DNA of 63,590 bases. Source: Balamuthia mandrillaris (lineage: Eukaryota > Discosea > Longamoebia > Balamuthiidae). The position numbers were made by a program, and so were the translations under genes. Below, piece after piece: positions 12,650 to 23,923 of this stretch. The stretch is from NCBI GenBank assembly GCA_031835245.1, contig JAVKOQ010000295.1, positions 1 to 63,590 of the forward strand, in the 5' to 3' direction. Every line of letters starts with the position of its first letter. The stretch's first letter is position 1. Under the pieces are notes generated by a model. That model made no database searches and had not been told where the DNA came from. It saw nothing but the letters and a program-made list of their open reading frames with translations.

Positions 12650-13498
12650 TCAAGCAAAGAGGGAAAGGAAAGGAAGCAGTGTCTCCGCAGCAGAGCTTTC
12701 GCTCTCGCTGGATTCAGAAGCTTGGGACTCTGATTCTTCCTCATCGGGAGCAGCGAACTTCACCACGGCCAGGGCCAAGACCTCCTCCCAATCCTCCGTC
12801 ACCAAGTCTCGCTCCTCCTCCCTGCGGAAGTTGATTTCGCCTTCGTTGCTGGTGTAGTTGGCGCCAAGGTAGACCAAGAAGCCCTCCCCCATGGAGACAG
12901 AGAGCACGGCACAGTCCTTGCCAGCGGCGTAGTAGCAGACCACGCCCTCGCCCTCCCAGTTGCTCACCGCCTCCATGTTGTCCAAACGGGTGAGGGTGGC
13001 GGGACCTTCCTTGGCGAACGGCCCTTCCGTTGCTGCCTCGTCAGTCTTCTCAAAGTCCTTGTTGCTGACGGAGCTCTCCCAGCCCCACTCGAAGCTGGTG
13101 TTGAGGGAGTGGCCACTGCCAATCCAGACCAGCACACCACCTTCCTCCACGAATGTGATGAAGGGACGGAGAGCACTGGAAGGCGCTGGGCCGAAAGATG
13201 AGGGTATGCTGATCATTAAGACCTGGTAGCCGTCAAGAATCTCTGCCATGGAGGCATCGGAATCGTAGTCTCCATCTCCATAGGTCTGAAGGAAGTCAAA
13301 GGGGATGTCTCTGTCTTTGAGGGCCTGGCTGACCACCCAGGTGGGTGTGGCAAGGTAGCCTCCGCCCATAGGGGTTAAGTCCACCGCATACCCAGGCATG
13401 AAAGTGATGTAAGTGATGGTCGGGGTGGTTTGCTGGGCAGCAACCAGAGCGGCAGCAGCAGCAACAACCGCCAAGAGAAGCAATGCCTTCGCCGCCAT
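12650..13498 (-). CDS. Secreted protein, amidotransferase-like fold suspected
   Basis: Single exon, 282 residues. A clear signal peptide (MAAKALLLLAVVAAAAALVA, cleavage near AAQ) precedes a domain with TITYITFMPGY, YQVLMISIPSS and GGVLVWIGSGHS. That alternation resembles class I glutamine amidotransferase/ThuA-like folds, but no catalytic triad can be assigned. N-glycosylation sequons include NTS and NYT. The Ser/Glu-rich tail ends in a short hydrophobic LLPFLSLFA, possibly a weak GPI-type signal. Most likely extracellular or surface-bound; function unknown. Confidence 0.7.
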   Translation of the reverse strand: MAAKALLLLAVVAAAAALVAAQQTTPTITYITFMPGYAVDLTPMGGGYLATPTWVVSQALKDRDIPFDFLQTYGDGDYDSDASMAEILDGYQVLMISIPSSFGPAPSSALRPFITFVEEGGVLVWIGSGHSLNTSFEWGWESSVSNKDFEKTDEAATEGPFAKEGPATLTRLDNMEAVSNWEGEGVVCYYAAGKDCAVLSVSMGEGFLVYLGANYTSNEGEINFRREEERDLVTEDWEEVLALAVVKFAAPDEEESESQASESSESESSAAETLLPFLSLFA

Positions 13499-14209
13499 GA
13501 GTATTGTATCAGTGTTGTTATGTTTTGTTTGTTTGGTGTTTGTGCGAACTTGGCAAAAAGGGCGGTGTTCTGTTGCCTATTTATTTTAGGGGCTAAGGAG
13601 GCAAGCAACTCATTTCGGTTGGAGGACGACGTGGTTGTGCAACCGTCAAATAAACCTTAACACCCTACTACTATAGGCCCCTTCTGGGCTACATTCCTGG
13701 ATTAACAAATTGAACTCCGGCCCGATTGGCTGAGAGCTAATTCATTGTTCCAATCTGGAATGAGTCTGGATGCAAAAAATCGGATCTAAAATCGATTGGT
13801 CTAGGAACACTCCTCGTTAGTTATATAGCGAAAAGTACTAGGGTTGCTTCAGTGAACAAAGGATCTACTTTTGTGATATTTTTCGAGGGCTCTCGGTGCG
13901 GTCTTCTCCGCTGCTCTGTTTGCTCTGCCCTTTTAGCTTGGGTCCTCGCCCAATTCCTTTTGCCTTCCTGCGGCCAGAAGGAAGACTCTGTGGTCCGTTA
14001 TCTTTGTAGATGGCGGCATGCTCCCTTCCCGAGGATCGGTTCGGTGTTGTTATTCATTCTCATCTTCTCATTTTACTGTGTTGTTTATTTCTCTTCAAAT
14101 TGTTATTATTTTATTTTTGGGTCCAACAAAGAAATAGGTGTGAAGTGTACAACAGAAAAATAATAGATAGCAAGAGAGAAAGAGAGAGCTTTTTTGTTTT
14201 TTTGTGCAG
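13499..14209. other. Intergenic region
   Basis: Holds the promoter of the secreted-protein gene (AT-rich CTATTTATTTT near 13577) and the 3' flank of the PAS kinase (-). Short open frames here have no recognisable content. No RNA gene seen. Confidence 0.5.
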
Positions 14210-17200
14210 TCATTCGTTGGTGGTGTAAAGCGAGTTGTTGTCGGTGGAAATGACGTTGCAAGCCACATCACGCACGAGCGCTTTGTCGCTGCCTCCCTCG
14301 AATCCTTGCTCCTCCCCCGCCTCCTGACCATTCGATGAGGGGGCAGAAGAAGAGGAAGCAGGATGTGACTGAGACCGAGAGCGAGTTGGATAGTCATAAG
14401 GCCGATCAGTGGCAATAGAAGTGGTGGTCGGTAAAGGTTGGCGCTGCTGTTGCTGTTGATAACGGGGTGATTGGGACTGTGGATAACGCCCTAATCGTTC
14501 TTCCTCCTCTAAAGTGAACATCTGACCGGCATCTGCTTCCTCTTCTCCAGAGGAATTAGTATCGGCCATTCTCTCTCTTTGTTGTTGCGAACTATGCGGA
14601 CATTGTTGATGATACTGTTGTTGATGATGATATTGGTGATGTTGTGGTTGCTGTCCACTATACCGGTGCTGTTGTTGTGGTTGATAAGGGCATTGCTGTG
14701 GTTGTGGTTGTTGTTGTTGTTGAGGTTGCGTAGGAAGCCGATGGTGCTCTTCTCTAGGAGCAGTGGCGGCAACGTTTGGCTTTCTTCTCATTTGTTCCGC
14801 GATTCTCATTTTCTTACGAACCGGATAAGTTCTTTCCTGAAAGCTGCTGCTGAAGTGAGGACGATTATGTGGTCTCGTCGTTCTACTTCCTCTCTGTTCC
14901 TCTTCTTCTGCTTCTTCTTCAGACTCTTCTTCTTCTGCTGTTTGTAGTTCATTATTGTAGCCGTTATGTTGGTAGCGGTGATAGTGTTGTTGATGGTAGC
15001 GACTGTTGTCATCCTCACTTCCATTATTGGAAGAGGAAGATGAAGAAGGAAAGACTGTACCCGAAGTCTCTCCATCAGAGGGAGAAGAAGAAGAGGAAGG
15101 AGGTGATCCCATTGCTTCACCTCTTTGTCTCGAAGTTGTTGATGTTGATGAAGAAGGACTGTTTGTTGGAGAGGACGATGATGGGGGAGGAGAAGGTGAT
15201 CTAGAAGAAACAGCATGTGGAGACGATGCAGAAGAGGAGGAATAAGATGATGAGTGTTTTTGTTGGAAGGAAGCTTCGAATTTTTGAGAATAGGTAGAAA
15301 GGGTGCTGGCAGGGGCTTGTGAACCAATGGTGACCCATGGATGCTCTGAGATGTGTTGCATTGTTGCCCTGCGTTTTGTGTCCACTGTCAACATTCGACT
15401 TATCAAATCTTTCATTGCTGTTTCGGGCATGAGAGAGAGAGAGAGAGAGAGGTTAGAAGGGGATGTGAGTTTATCTAGATGATACGAACCAGAACTGAGG
15501 TTATCAGGCATGTGATACTGTCCCGAAATGATGTTGGATACATTGCCAAAGGGAAAACGGCCAGCTACCATCGAAAACAAGACTACGCCCATGCTCCACA
15601 CGTCCACTTCTGGGCCTATATATTTCTTTGCCAAAATCTGAAAAACAAAGAAAAATCAGAAAGGAGAGTAAAGAAAAAGCCAAGAGAAAAAAGAGAAAGG
15701 AAAGATGCAAGTCACAAATTTCGGAAAGAGAACAAACCATCTCAGGTGCAGCGTAAGCGGGAGTACCACAAAAGGTGCTTCGCAAGGTACCGACCACAGT
15801 GTAATTACTCAGCCCAAAATCAATTAGCTTGATCTCCCATTTGCCATCCAAAAGTATATTCTTATGTTTGATGTCTCGATGGATGATGTTGCTCTCATGG
15901 CAGTACCTTACCGCCGAGAAGAGCTGAACAAAGAGCCTCCGAGCCTCCTCCTCTTGCAGCTTGCCGTTCTTCGTGATATACGAAAGCAGCTCGCCGCCTT
16001 CGCTGTACTCCATGACGATGTAGATTCGATCCTCCGTCTCGATTACCTCGTACATCTTGGCAATGTGAGGGTGGTCCAAACGTTTGAGGATGGCGATTTC
16101 GCGGATGCTCCTGTCCATTTCGGCGTGATCCATGAGATCCTTTTGGAGGATCTTGATGGCGACTCGTTGGCCGGTCCGTCGATGGGTGGCCACTTTGACT
16201 TTGCCATAGCTGCCTTGCCCTACTATGCCCTCCACAAAGTACTCTCCTATGAAACAATTGCTATCGCTGTTGGACATGTCGTCTTGTTGCTGCTGTGTTT
16301 GATGATGTTGTTGTGCAGGACGTTGTTGAGGATAAGCGGAGGCCCTGACGTCCGAGGTGCTGTTCTCTCCACTAGAAGGACCTGACGCGAACGGGCCACT
16401 GTTTTCGTGGACACGCCGTATCCGACCAGAATACAAAAGCTGGTTTTTTTCGTTACGGAACCGGCTTATGGTGAAGTCAACGGGAAAGGTAGAGCCATCT
16501 TTATGTCTTACCTCCAGTCGTCTCCTACCTTTCAAGCTCCACGACCGTCTCTTTTCCTCGTCTTGCTTCTGTTGCGTCGCTGTTTGTTGTCCTTTTTCTT
16601 TGTTTTCTGATTCTTCGTCATCGCCATCGTCGTAGTCGTCATCCTTCTCCTCTTCCTCCTCCGATCCTTCCGCTTCTTCCCCCTGCTCTTCTTCTACCTT
16701 CTCTCCTTCTGTTCCTGTAAGCAACGCCTCATCCGTAGAACTTCGTCGCTTTCTCTTAGATCCTTTTCTTTCTTTGTTGCCGCTAGTAATAGTGTCATAA
16801 AAACTTGGAATGAGCACGTTGATATGACGTCCCATCAATTCCTGGTCCGAGTAGCCAAACAAAGGATTCACAAAGTTCCTGTTGCAAGAAACGATGATGC
16901 CCTGTTTGTTGATGGTAAACACGGCCTCACAGCTCGTGTCTACTTTATCCACTCTCCCTTTGAACAGTTCAACCACTCCCACTTGGAGCTTCGTAACCTG
17001 AAGAGAGACCGGAAACACGGTTCCGTTCTTGTGCTGAGCAGGAACGTTTCTCGTGCGTCCTATGACTTTCATGATTCCCGTGCGATGATAGTTCTCGAGG
17101 TAGGTGTGGTGCCGCTCTCGATGAGGGGTGGGCATCAGCATGTTGAGGTTTTGGCCAACCATCTCTCCAACGGTATAACCCCATATGGCCTCGCAGTTTT

Positions 17201-17724
17201 TGTTGCAACTGATAATGATGCCCTCGTGGTTGGCAGTCACCGTGCCTGCTTTGTCTTCCACTCTGTCTATCATTCCGATAAAGATTTTGCTGTCACCCAC
17301 CTTTTTGTTGTAACGTTAAAAACAGAAGAAAAGAGTTAAAAGAAAGATAAAGAGGAAAAGCAAAAACCTTCACTTCAGAGACAGAGAGACGAATGGGGAA
17401 AATGGCGCCATCCCTGTGTTGTGCCTCAACTAGGCGGCTCGTCCCAATGATCCTTTTCCTGCCTGTGCGATGGTAGTTGGCGAGGTAGGTGTCGTGCTGC
17501 TCGCGGTAGGGCGTGGGGATCAATTTGTTGATCTTCTGTCCCATCAGTTCCTCCAGGTCATAGCCAAACATCTGGCAGGTGCCCTTGTCCACCGATTGAA
17601 TAATACCATCATGGTTGATGGTGATGATGGCGCTTGTCACGCTGAGTTCTTTGGCAGCGCTCAGCGGTTGCGGCCTGTTGTTGTCCGAGAAAGCAGAGGC
17701 AAAAGGACAACCTCCTCCTTGCAT
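14210..17724 (-). CDS. Triple-PAS-domain serine/threonine protein kinase
   Basis: Four exons, 17724-17368, 17300-15738, 15637-15490, 15417-14210; 1091 residues. Three PAS domains come first: one in exon 1 (FGYDLEELMGQKINKLIPTP), a second (WGYTVGEMVGQNLNMLMPTP) and a third (FGYSDQELMGRHINVLIPS) split by an acidic insert. A CAMK/SNF1-like kinase domain follows: GQGSYGKVKVA, Lys in VAIKIL, HRDIKHKNILLD, LIDFGLSNY, CGTPAYAAPE, VDVWSMGVVLF. The tail is long and Ser/Gln/His-rich. The layout recalls PAS kinase (PASK) and suggests an input-sensing kinase; the ligand is unknown. It lies directly downstream of, and in the same orientation as, the LOV-SAM-PB1 gene. Splices close in frame; exon 3 is short. 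Confidence 0.9.
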
Positions 17725-17804
17725 TTTTGAGTCTTCTTTGTTGCGTTCTTTTTAAGTACCTGAAAAACAAACTATGCTATTAGCAACAGGGAGAGGAAGA
17801 GAGG

Positions 17805-17840
<36 letters not shown>

Positions 17841-17846
17841 GAGAGG

Positions 17847-17893
<47 letters not shown>

Positions 17894-18712
17894 AGGGGGG
17901 AGGGGGATTGATGAAAAATAACGCACTGTTTTCAGTCTTTCAACCCAAGTAACAGTAAAATAATCAATCACAATCCTGAAAAGAAAAAATCAGCCCGCGG
18001 ATTACACTTCTGTAGCTGTGTTCAAAAAACAAACAAATGGGAAGAAGGAAAAGGATGAGGATGAGAACAAAAAAATGAACTCTCTTAGAGGGTGGAGATG
18101 GAGAAAGAAAACTCTCTTAACGATCGATGGAACAAAAAACAACTAGGTGCGTACGTGTGGATCCACAAAAACAGAAAAAGGGGGGACAAAGCACTCCGGC
18201 GCTTTTTGTTCCAATGCTTTTGCACAAAGCCCCACCAAGGAAAAACCCGTGGTCCAAACAAATAAGCACGTTCTCTCTTTCTCTCTTTTTTTTTCCAAAA
18301 CGCGCGAGAGAGAAAGAACAAAAAAAAAAAGGGAGAGAGAAAAGAGTGTCCCCTCCCTCCAACTTCTTTTTTTTCTGGCCACACTTGTTTTTGTTGTCTC
18401 CCTTCCAATTGTTTTTCACCCCTTGGAAACAACGAGAATCCAAAATCTTTCCCTCCTTGCTACCTTTTTTTTTTTTTTTTTGCTCTCCCCACAACCCCCC
18501 CACGTTTTTTTGGGTTTTTTTGGTTTGAAGGCAGCGCCCTTTCCGCCGCTTTCTTTTTCCTGTCTCTCCCTTCCGGCACGACACGCCCCCTAGCGGCATC
18601 TGCGAGGCCACAGCCCGGAAAAAAAAAACTATTATCCCATAATTGTTTGTCATGGCAACAAAAGGGCCGAAATATTCCGGTATAACAGATCAAATCATGA
18701 AAAGGTTGTAGA
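17725..18712. other. Intergenic region with GA repeats
   Basis: Lies between the PAS kinase start and the 3' end of the LOV gene. It contains a (GA)n tract with G-run interruptions at about 17795-17900, then purine/pyrimidine-biased sequence. Long open frames at 18085-18650 on both strands are low-complexity and mutually antisense, so I do not accept them as genes. Confidence 0.55.
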
Positions 18713-18853
18713 TCATAGGTGTACAGGTTGGGGGCTGGTGGTGTAGGTGGCGAGGGCAGGGACTAGCCGCAAAACCACCTTCCGCCGAATGCAATTGTCC
18801 TCCAGTTGGATTTGGCTAAGGGCAACAGAAACAAAGGAATGAGTTGAGGAAAA

Positions 18854-18892
<39 letters not shown>

Positions 18893-21800
18893 GGAATGTA
18901 GAGAAAGAGAATGAAGCAAAGAAAAGATATCGAAAAATAAAAACCAACCTTACAACCTGTTCCCAGTCAGCTTGGCTCCGTAACACCTTGTTCCGAAAGT
19001 CTACTGCCACAAGCCAGAACGCCTCACCCGATTTGCCAACGAGTCTTGCGTTTTCTTCCCCACTGCTCCCTGCCTCATTTGTTGTCGTTCGATATTTCTG
19101 CAATTCCTCTTCCGTTCCTTGTGGTCCACCTTCATCGGGGCTCCGTAGTTTACCGTCATAATAATCTGCAGTTTGAGCTTCGCCTTTTTGTTCCTCTCGT
19201 CCTTGTTTAAACCGTCCTTTGCTGACAAGTTCACTCTTGGCGCTCGCGTTTTGATCAAAATCTATTTTTCTTCTTTTCGTCCTCCGTTCGTCATCCTTTC
19301 GCTCCTTCTTTCCTTTTCCTTTGTGTTCTTCTTCTTCTTCTTCTTCCCTCTCTTCGTTTTCTTCTTCCTTAGCTTCTTCCGTTTCATCTAAACATGAAGC
19401 TAGACTCAATCCACCCCATCTGCACCACCGCTCATTAGCAGCATTAGTTCCATATCTTTCTTCCGTCACCATCATCTCCTTTTCTTTTGCTTTCCGCCGT
19501 CTGCATTCTCGTTTCTCTATCTCGCAATTTGCTTCTTCATTCTCTTCCTGTCCTTGATCTTCACTAAAAAAATGTTTGATTGGTGATGCTCTTCTGTCCC
19601 AGCCATCGCCACCATTGCCATCACTGTCACCATTCAAAATGTCTTCAAAAATGAAGCTCACTTTGGCCTTCAATCGATCCAAGGAAGCATCCGGAGCAAC
19701 GCTGAACAAACGCAACTCATCCTTCCATATACAACGAACCGTCATCTTGGTGATTCTCTCAGCGCTGCTGTGGAAGAACGTTCGAGCATCCCATTGAAGT
19801 TTCTTTGGTGGTGAATGTTGTTGTGTTCCGTTCTTCCTCTTCTTCGATCCTTTTTCTTCTTCCCCTTCTCCTTCTCCGTCTCTGTTCTGTCGTAACCGTT
19901 GAACGGCTTCTGCATAATACTTTTTCAAACTTTCCAACGAAAGCTTTTCAAAGTCGGTAATGTTGTGAAGGGGACTTGAAGAAGAAGAAGGGGAGAGATT
20001 TGAATCTGCACATGAGAAGAAGCTGAAACAGTTTGCAGTATCTGTGCGAATAACTTTCAGCGCAGCCCGTAAAAGAGTTTGTTCAGAGGTATGTTCGATG
20101 TGAAGCTTGTTGATGATACTCTCCTCTGGATCTTCCATCAATTCCTGCCCCGTCACTTTTTGTTTTACCGCATTTCGGCTGTACTCTCCCAGGTCTATGT
20201 GGTCTAACCACATGCCCACCTTTAGTATTTGTGTTTGTTATGTAGGGTTAGTTTCACTTTGTCCTCAATCATTTACTTTGGCTTTTGTTCGCTGGTCTCT
20301 TATTTCTTTGCTTCCCTTTCTTATTTGACTTTACTAATTCAGGTGATGGGCATACAAAGAAAGGAGAAATAGAACGTACTTCAGGAGGAGTCCAGCCAAC
20401 GGGATTGGAGCCAGCTTCCTTCAAAAGAGTTACATCTTGTTGAATGCCCAAAAATCGTGTGACCGCCCCAGTCTCTTCTCGTACCGGTAGTATGAGAAAT
20501 CTATTCCAAAATGGAACACCGTTTCGTCTATAGTTCAAAATTTCTATTTCACAACTTTCCTTCCTTTCCACCGCCCTCCGCATTCGCTTTACAGTTTCTC
20601 TATTTGTACACTTTCCCTGTTTTGTTTTTGTTCATTTCAATATGTGTTTTAGAAGAAGAAGAAGAAGAAGAAGAAGAAGAAGAAGAAGAAGAAGAACAAG
20701 AAGAACAAGAAGAAGAAGAAGAAGAAGAACAAGAAGAAGAAGAAGAACAAGAACGAAGAAGAAGAAGAAGAACAAGAAGAACAAGAAGGAACAACAAGAA
20801 GAACAAGAAGAACGAAGAAGAAGAAGAAGAAGAAAGAAGAAGAACAAGAAGAACAAGAAGAAGAAGAAGAAGAAGAAGAAGAAGAACAAGAAGAAGAAGA
20901 AGAAGAAGAACGAAGAAGAAGAAGAAGAAGAACAAGAAGCAAGAAGAAGAAGAACAAGAAGAACAAGAAGAACGAAGAAGAAGAAGAAGAAGAACAAGAA
21001 GAAGAACAAGAACAACAACAACAACAAGAACAAGAACAACAACAAGAACAACAACAACAACAACAAGAACAACAACAACAACAAGAACAAGAAGAGCAGA
21101 AGCAGCAGAACAAGAAGAACATGAAATAAGCACAAGAAGGGGAAAAGAAGGCACCTGTAAAAACCGACAATTTCTTCCCAAAATAAGAGACTTTGGATAG
21201 AGAGTTATGCCTTCAAAGTTTTCGCTTGCATAAAGAACTGGTTGGTCTCCATCGCTAGCTGTCACCAAACTCACCTACAAAACAAACAAATACGCACAAA
21301 TAAAAATAAACAAAAGTAAGCAAGAAAAAGGAGTAAACTACACAAATGAGAAAGAAGGCACAAACCAAGAAAGAGAGACCCCGCAAGAACGGATAGTCTC
21401 GTCGTACAGGTTCGCTTTCAAGCAGGTTCTGAACGTCCTTCTCAGTCATTGGCTTCAATTGTTCCTCTGGCCGTATCTCTCCTTTATGACGAGGTGGCAA
21501 TAGCTTGTGCTCCCTGTGCAATAAACACGCCAAGTCGTCTGTGCTGCGAAAGCTCTGTTACAGAGAGAAGTTTCTTTCTGAGAAAAACAGAAACGAAAGA
21601 ATACAAGAGAACGAGAGAGAGAGAGAGAGAGAGAAGTAGAAGAAGAAAAACGATGAAGGCAAAACTGCTTGAACAAGACGAGAATAACGTTGAAAAAATA
21701 GGTCAAGATGAACAAGAGCAAAAAGGTTTTGTTGTTTGTAGCAGTACCGTGGTTGTAAGAAGATGGCAGGACTCGAGAGACGTATCCCAGTCGTTCTCCT

Positions 21801-22071
21801 GCTGCTGATGCATGTCTTTGAAACCGAAACTAAAGCCAAAACCGTCAGCCCCACCAATACCACAGCCGTTATCAAAACTGCCTCTCCTTCCGTCGTCGTT
21901 TTGTTCTCTCCGAAAATCAGAAGATACAAAAGGAAGAAGAGAGGGGTTATTGCTGTCGTTGTTGTTGGAGAACGAAAAAGAAGCAGGCAAAGAAGGTGCT
22001 GCTGTGGTGGAGACCGCATGGCGAAGGAGTTGGGGTTCTTCCATGGCAGGAGTCGGTTGCTCCGCGTCCAT
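18713..22071 (-). CDS. LOV-SAM-PB1 protein, putative blue-light receptor
   Basis: Six exons, 22071-21748, 21554-21408, 21274-21155, 20616-20380, 20219-18949, 18815-18713; 733 residues with all phases closing. The N-terminus is Ser/Asn-rich. The LOV domain (about 158-265) has YASENFEGITLY, then GRNCRFLQ with the flavin-adduct Cys at about 193, ETVKRMRRAVERKESCEIEI, LNYRRNGVPFWN and TRFLGIQQDVT. A SAM domain follows (WLDHIDLGEYSRNAV, to about 335), then a C-terminal PB1-like domain starting TVRCIWKDELRLFSVAPDAS, split by a large acidic/lysine-rich insert and resuming at VLRSQADWEQVV. LOV domains bind FMN and sense blue light; SAM and PB1 are oligomerisation modules. Effector unknown. Intron 3 is nearly all TTC/TTG repeat. 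Confidence 0.88.
20652..21113 (+). repeat. GAA/CAA trinucleotide tract filling LOV-gene intron 3
   Basis: About 460 bp of GAA with CAA interruptions, becoming CAA-rich after 21000. On the gene strand it is TTC/TTG. The intron (21154-20617) separates the CRFLQ end of one LOV exon from the GKCTNRETV start of the next. Confidence 0.95.
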
Positions 22072-22754
22072 GAATTAATGAGACTTCTTTGCTGTGCTCC
22101 AAGGAGACAGAAGGCGAATAAAAAAAATTTACCTTGTCTCTTCTTCTTCTGTTCCCCCTTTCCCACCCCCAGACGGAGTGGAGGGGAGAAGAAAGAACGA
22201 AAAAAAAGGACTTGCTTCTCTTCTTTTCTTTTTGGAACAAGTTTTTTTTTTTTGTTTGTCTGTTCCAGGCAAAAAGGGAGAAGAAGAAAAGTGTCCCGAT
22301 AGCGACTTGACCCCCAGGTCGCGACGTTGGTTTCTTCCCCCTTCTTTTTTTTACGCGTTTGGCGCACTTTGGCCACCTAAATGGACATCTTGTGGCGCCA
22401 TTTGAAAGGGGCGGGCAGGCCAAATTTTGCAGGGCGGTGGCTTCTACGCCAAGTTGTGCCATACGAAAGGTGGCGGGCTGCGCCAAAATGCCCGATATTT
22501 AAATTCAAATTATCTACAAAAATCTTTGAAATATCAGTTAAATCCAATGATTTTTGCCTAAATTTGCGCAATAATCTAAACTTACCAACCGGAGCACAAA
22601 AAAGAAATGAGCAGGTTTGGGACAGAAAAACCCAAGGGCAATACAAACGAGAAAACCAATCCTAATCTTTGTTTTCTCTTCTTTTCTTGGGCACTTTTTT
22701 GTATTTTGTTTAGTCAGCACAGTCTCAAGTTTCACAGTCTTTACTCTCTTTCTT
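22072..22754. promoter_or_regulatory. LOV-gene upstream region with E2F-like and TTGGC motifs
   Basis: No gene. TTTGGCGC occurs at 22358-22365 (+) and TTTTGGCGC at 22480-22488 (-), both matching the E2F/DP consensus. TGGCGCCA (22393-22400) is palindromic. GCCAAGTTGTGCCA at 22448-22461 is matched with one difference, inverted, in the ABCF/MORN promoter. The part nearer 22755 is the 3' flank of the capping-protein gene. Confidence 0.4.
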
Positions 22755-23923
22755 TTACTTGGCACCAATGGTCTTGGCGATTTCGCTCTGGAGGCGATCC
22801 CTGTCACGCATGATACCCACGCCCATGGACTGACGGAGCTCGTTGACAATGTCCTTTGTCTTTCCAAAGTAAATAGTCTGGAGAGTGGTTCTGAGCTTCA
22901 ACTCCATGTCCTCAATCATTCTGCCAATGTTGGCCACATGGGGGTTATTCTTGTCAACAGGGTAGGACTTCTCGTCCTGGCGGGTAAGACTGCCGGCGAG
23001 GGTCACACGGCCGGTCTCGCGCGTCTCAGTCTCGATGAAGAGCATGACGGTGGAAGTGAGCTTGTAGTTAGCTTTGCGGCCTTCTTGCACCTCAACCACG
23101 TGAATGCTGTCCCAGGTACCCTTCATGGGCTGGCCCTTCTTGGACTGATCTTGTGCTGTATTGTATTATTTGTTGTTTGTAAGTTTGGCGGAAATGGAAA
23201 ACAGTAAAAAAGGGAAGGGACATAGAGAACGAGAAGAAAGAAAAAAATATAAAGAAACAGCGTAAGAGAGAAGTAAGAAGCTTACTCTTTTTGATAAGGA
23301 TTACAGCGGCAAAGCCATCATCGAGATCCCAGCAGTAGACCGAGGAAACGCCTCCTTCATAATACCTTTTTTGTTTCATAGCAACAAATAACGATTAAAC
23401 CGAAAGACAGAAAGAAAAATGGAATGGGAGTGAAGAAGTTGTCGTGGCTACATACAGATCACGGTAAATGTCAAAAACTTCGTTGGCTTGCTCCTCAATG
23501 GCCCTCAATTTGGGCGAGGGAACAGCACCGTCGCTCAAAGGAGGATCGTAACGATTGGTCCAGGGAGATCTTTAAGAAAGAAAGGGTAAGCAAAAAAAAA
23601 ATGGAAATACAAAGAAGTGTTTGAAATAAAATAAAAAGGGGGAACACTTCGACAAGAGAAAGAGGGAAGGTAGTGATCAGGCAAAAAAAAAGAACGTGTT
23701 TTTTTTACCTGTAGGAGTCACCGTCACGGTTGTAATCGCAAAGAAGGTAGTCCCTCTTGGCGGCGCTGTCAAAAGCAACTTTGAGGGGCTGATCCACCAT
23801 GGACAACAATTGTTCCGTGAGATCAGGCACGAGATCGATTAAGCCCGCAAGATTGTCTTCGATGGAGGAAGGAGGCATTCGCCTCATCAAATCAAGGGCG
23901 CAGTCCAACTGATCAGTTGCCAT
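22755..23923 (-). CDS. CAPZB: F-actin-capping protein subunit beta
   Basis: Four exons, 23923-23709, 23569-23456, 23365-23286, 23155-22755; 269 residues, close to the usual 272-277. Forms the heterodimer with capping alpha that caps actin filament barbed ends. Signatures: [103 protein letters not shown] and [14 protein letters not shown]. The acceptor of the last exon is placed at 23155 but could lie a few bases further in. Adjacent genes on the minus strand are unrelated in function. Confidence 0.95.

Noticed and set aside
17800-17900. CRISPR-like or satellite array
   Set aside because: Simple GA microsatellite with no spacer structure; no CRISPR-type repeat-spacer pattern anywhere in the window.
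18085-18653. Possible gene between the PAS kinase and LOV genes
   Set aside because: Open frames exist on both strands at once and translate to low-complexity Phe/Lys-rich text with no splice-supported domain.
20600-21200. Long open frames in all six frames over the GAA tract (poly-Glu, poly-Lys/Arg, poly-Leu/Ser)
   Set aside because: Products of a trinucleotide repeat; the tract lies in an intron of the LOV gene supported by exon phases.
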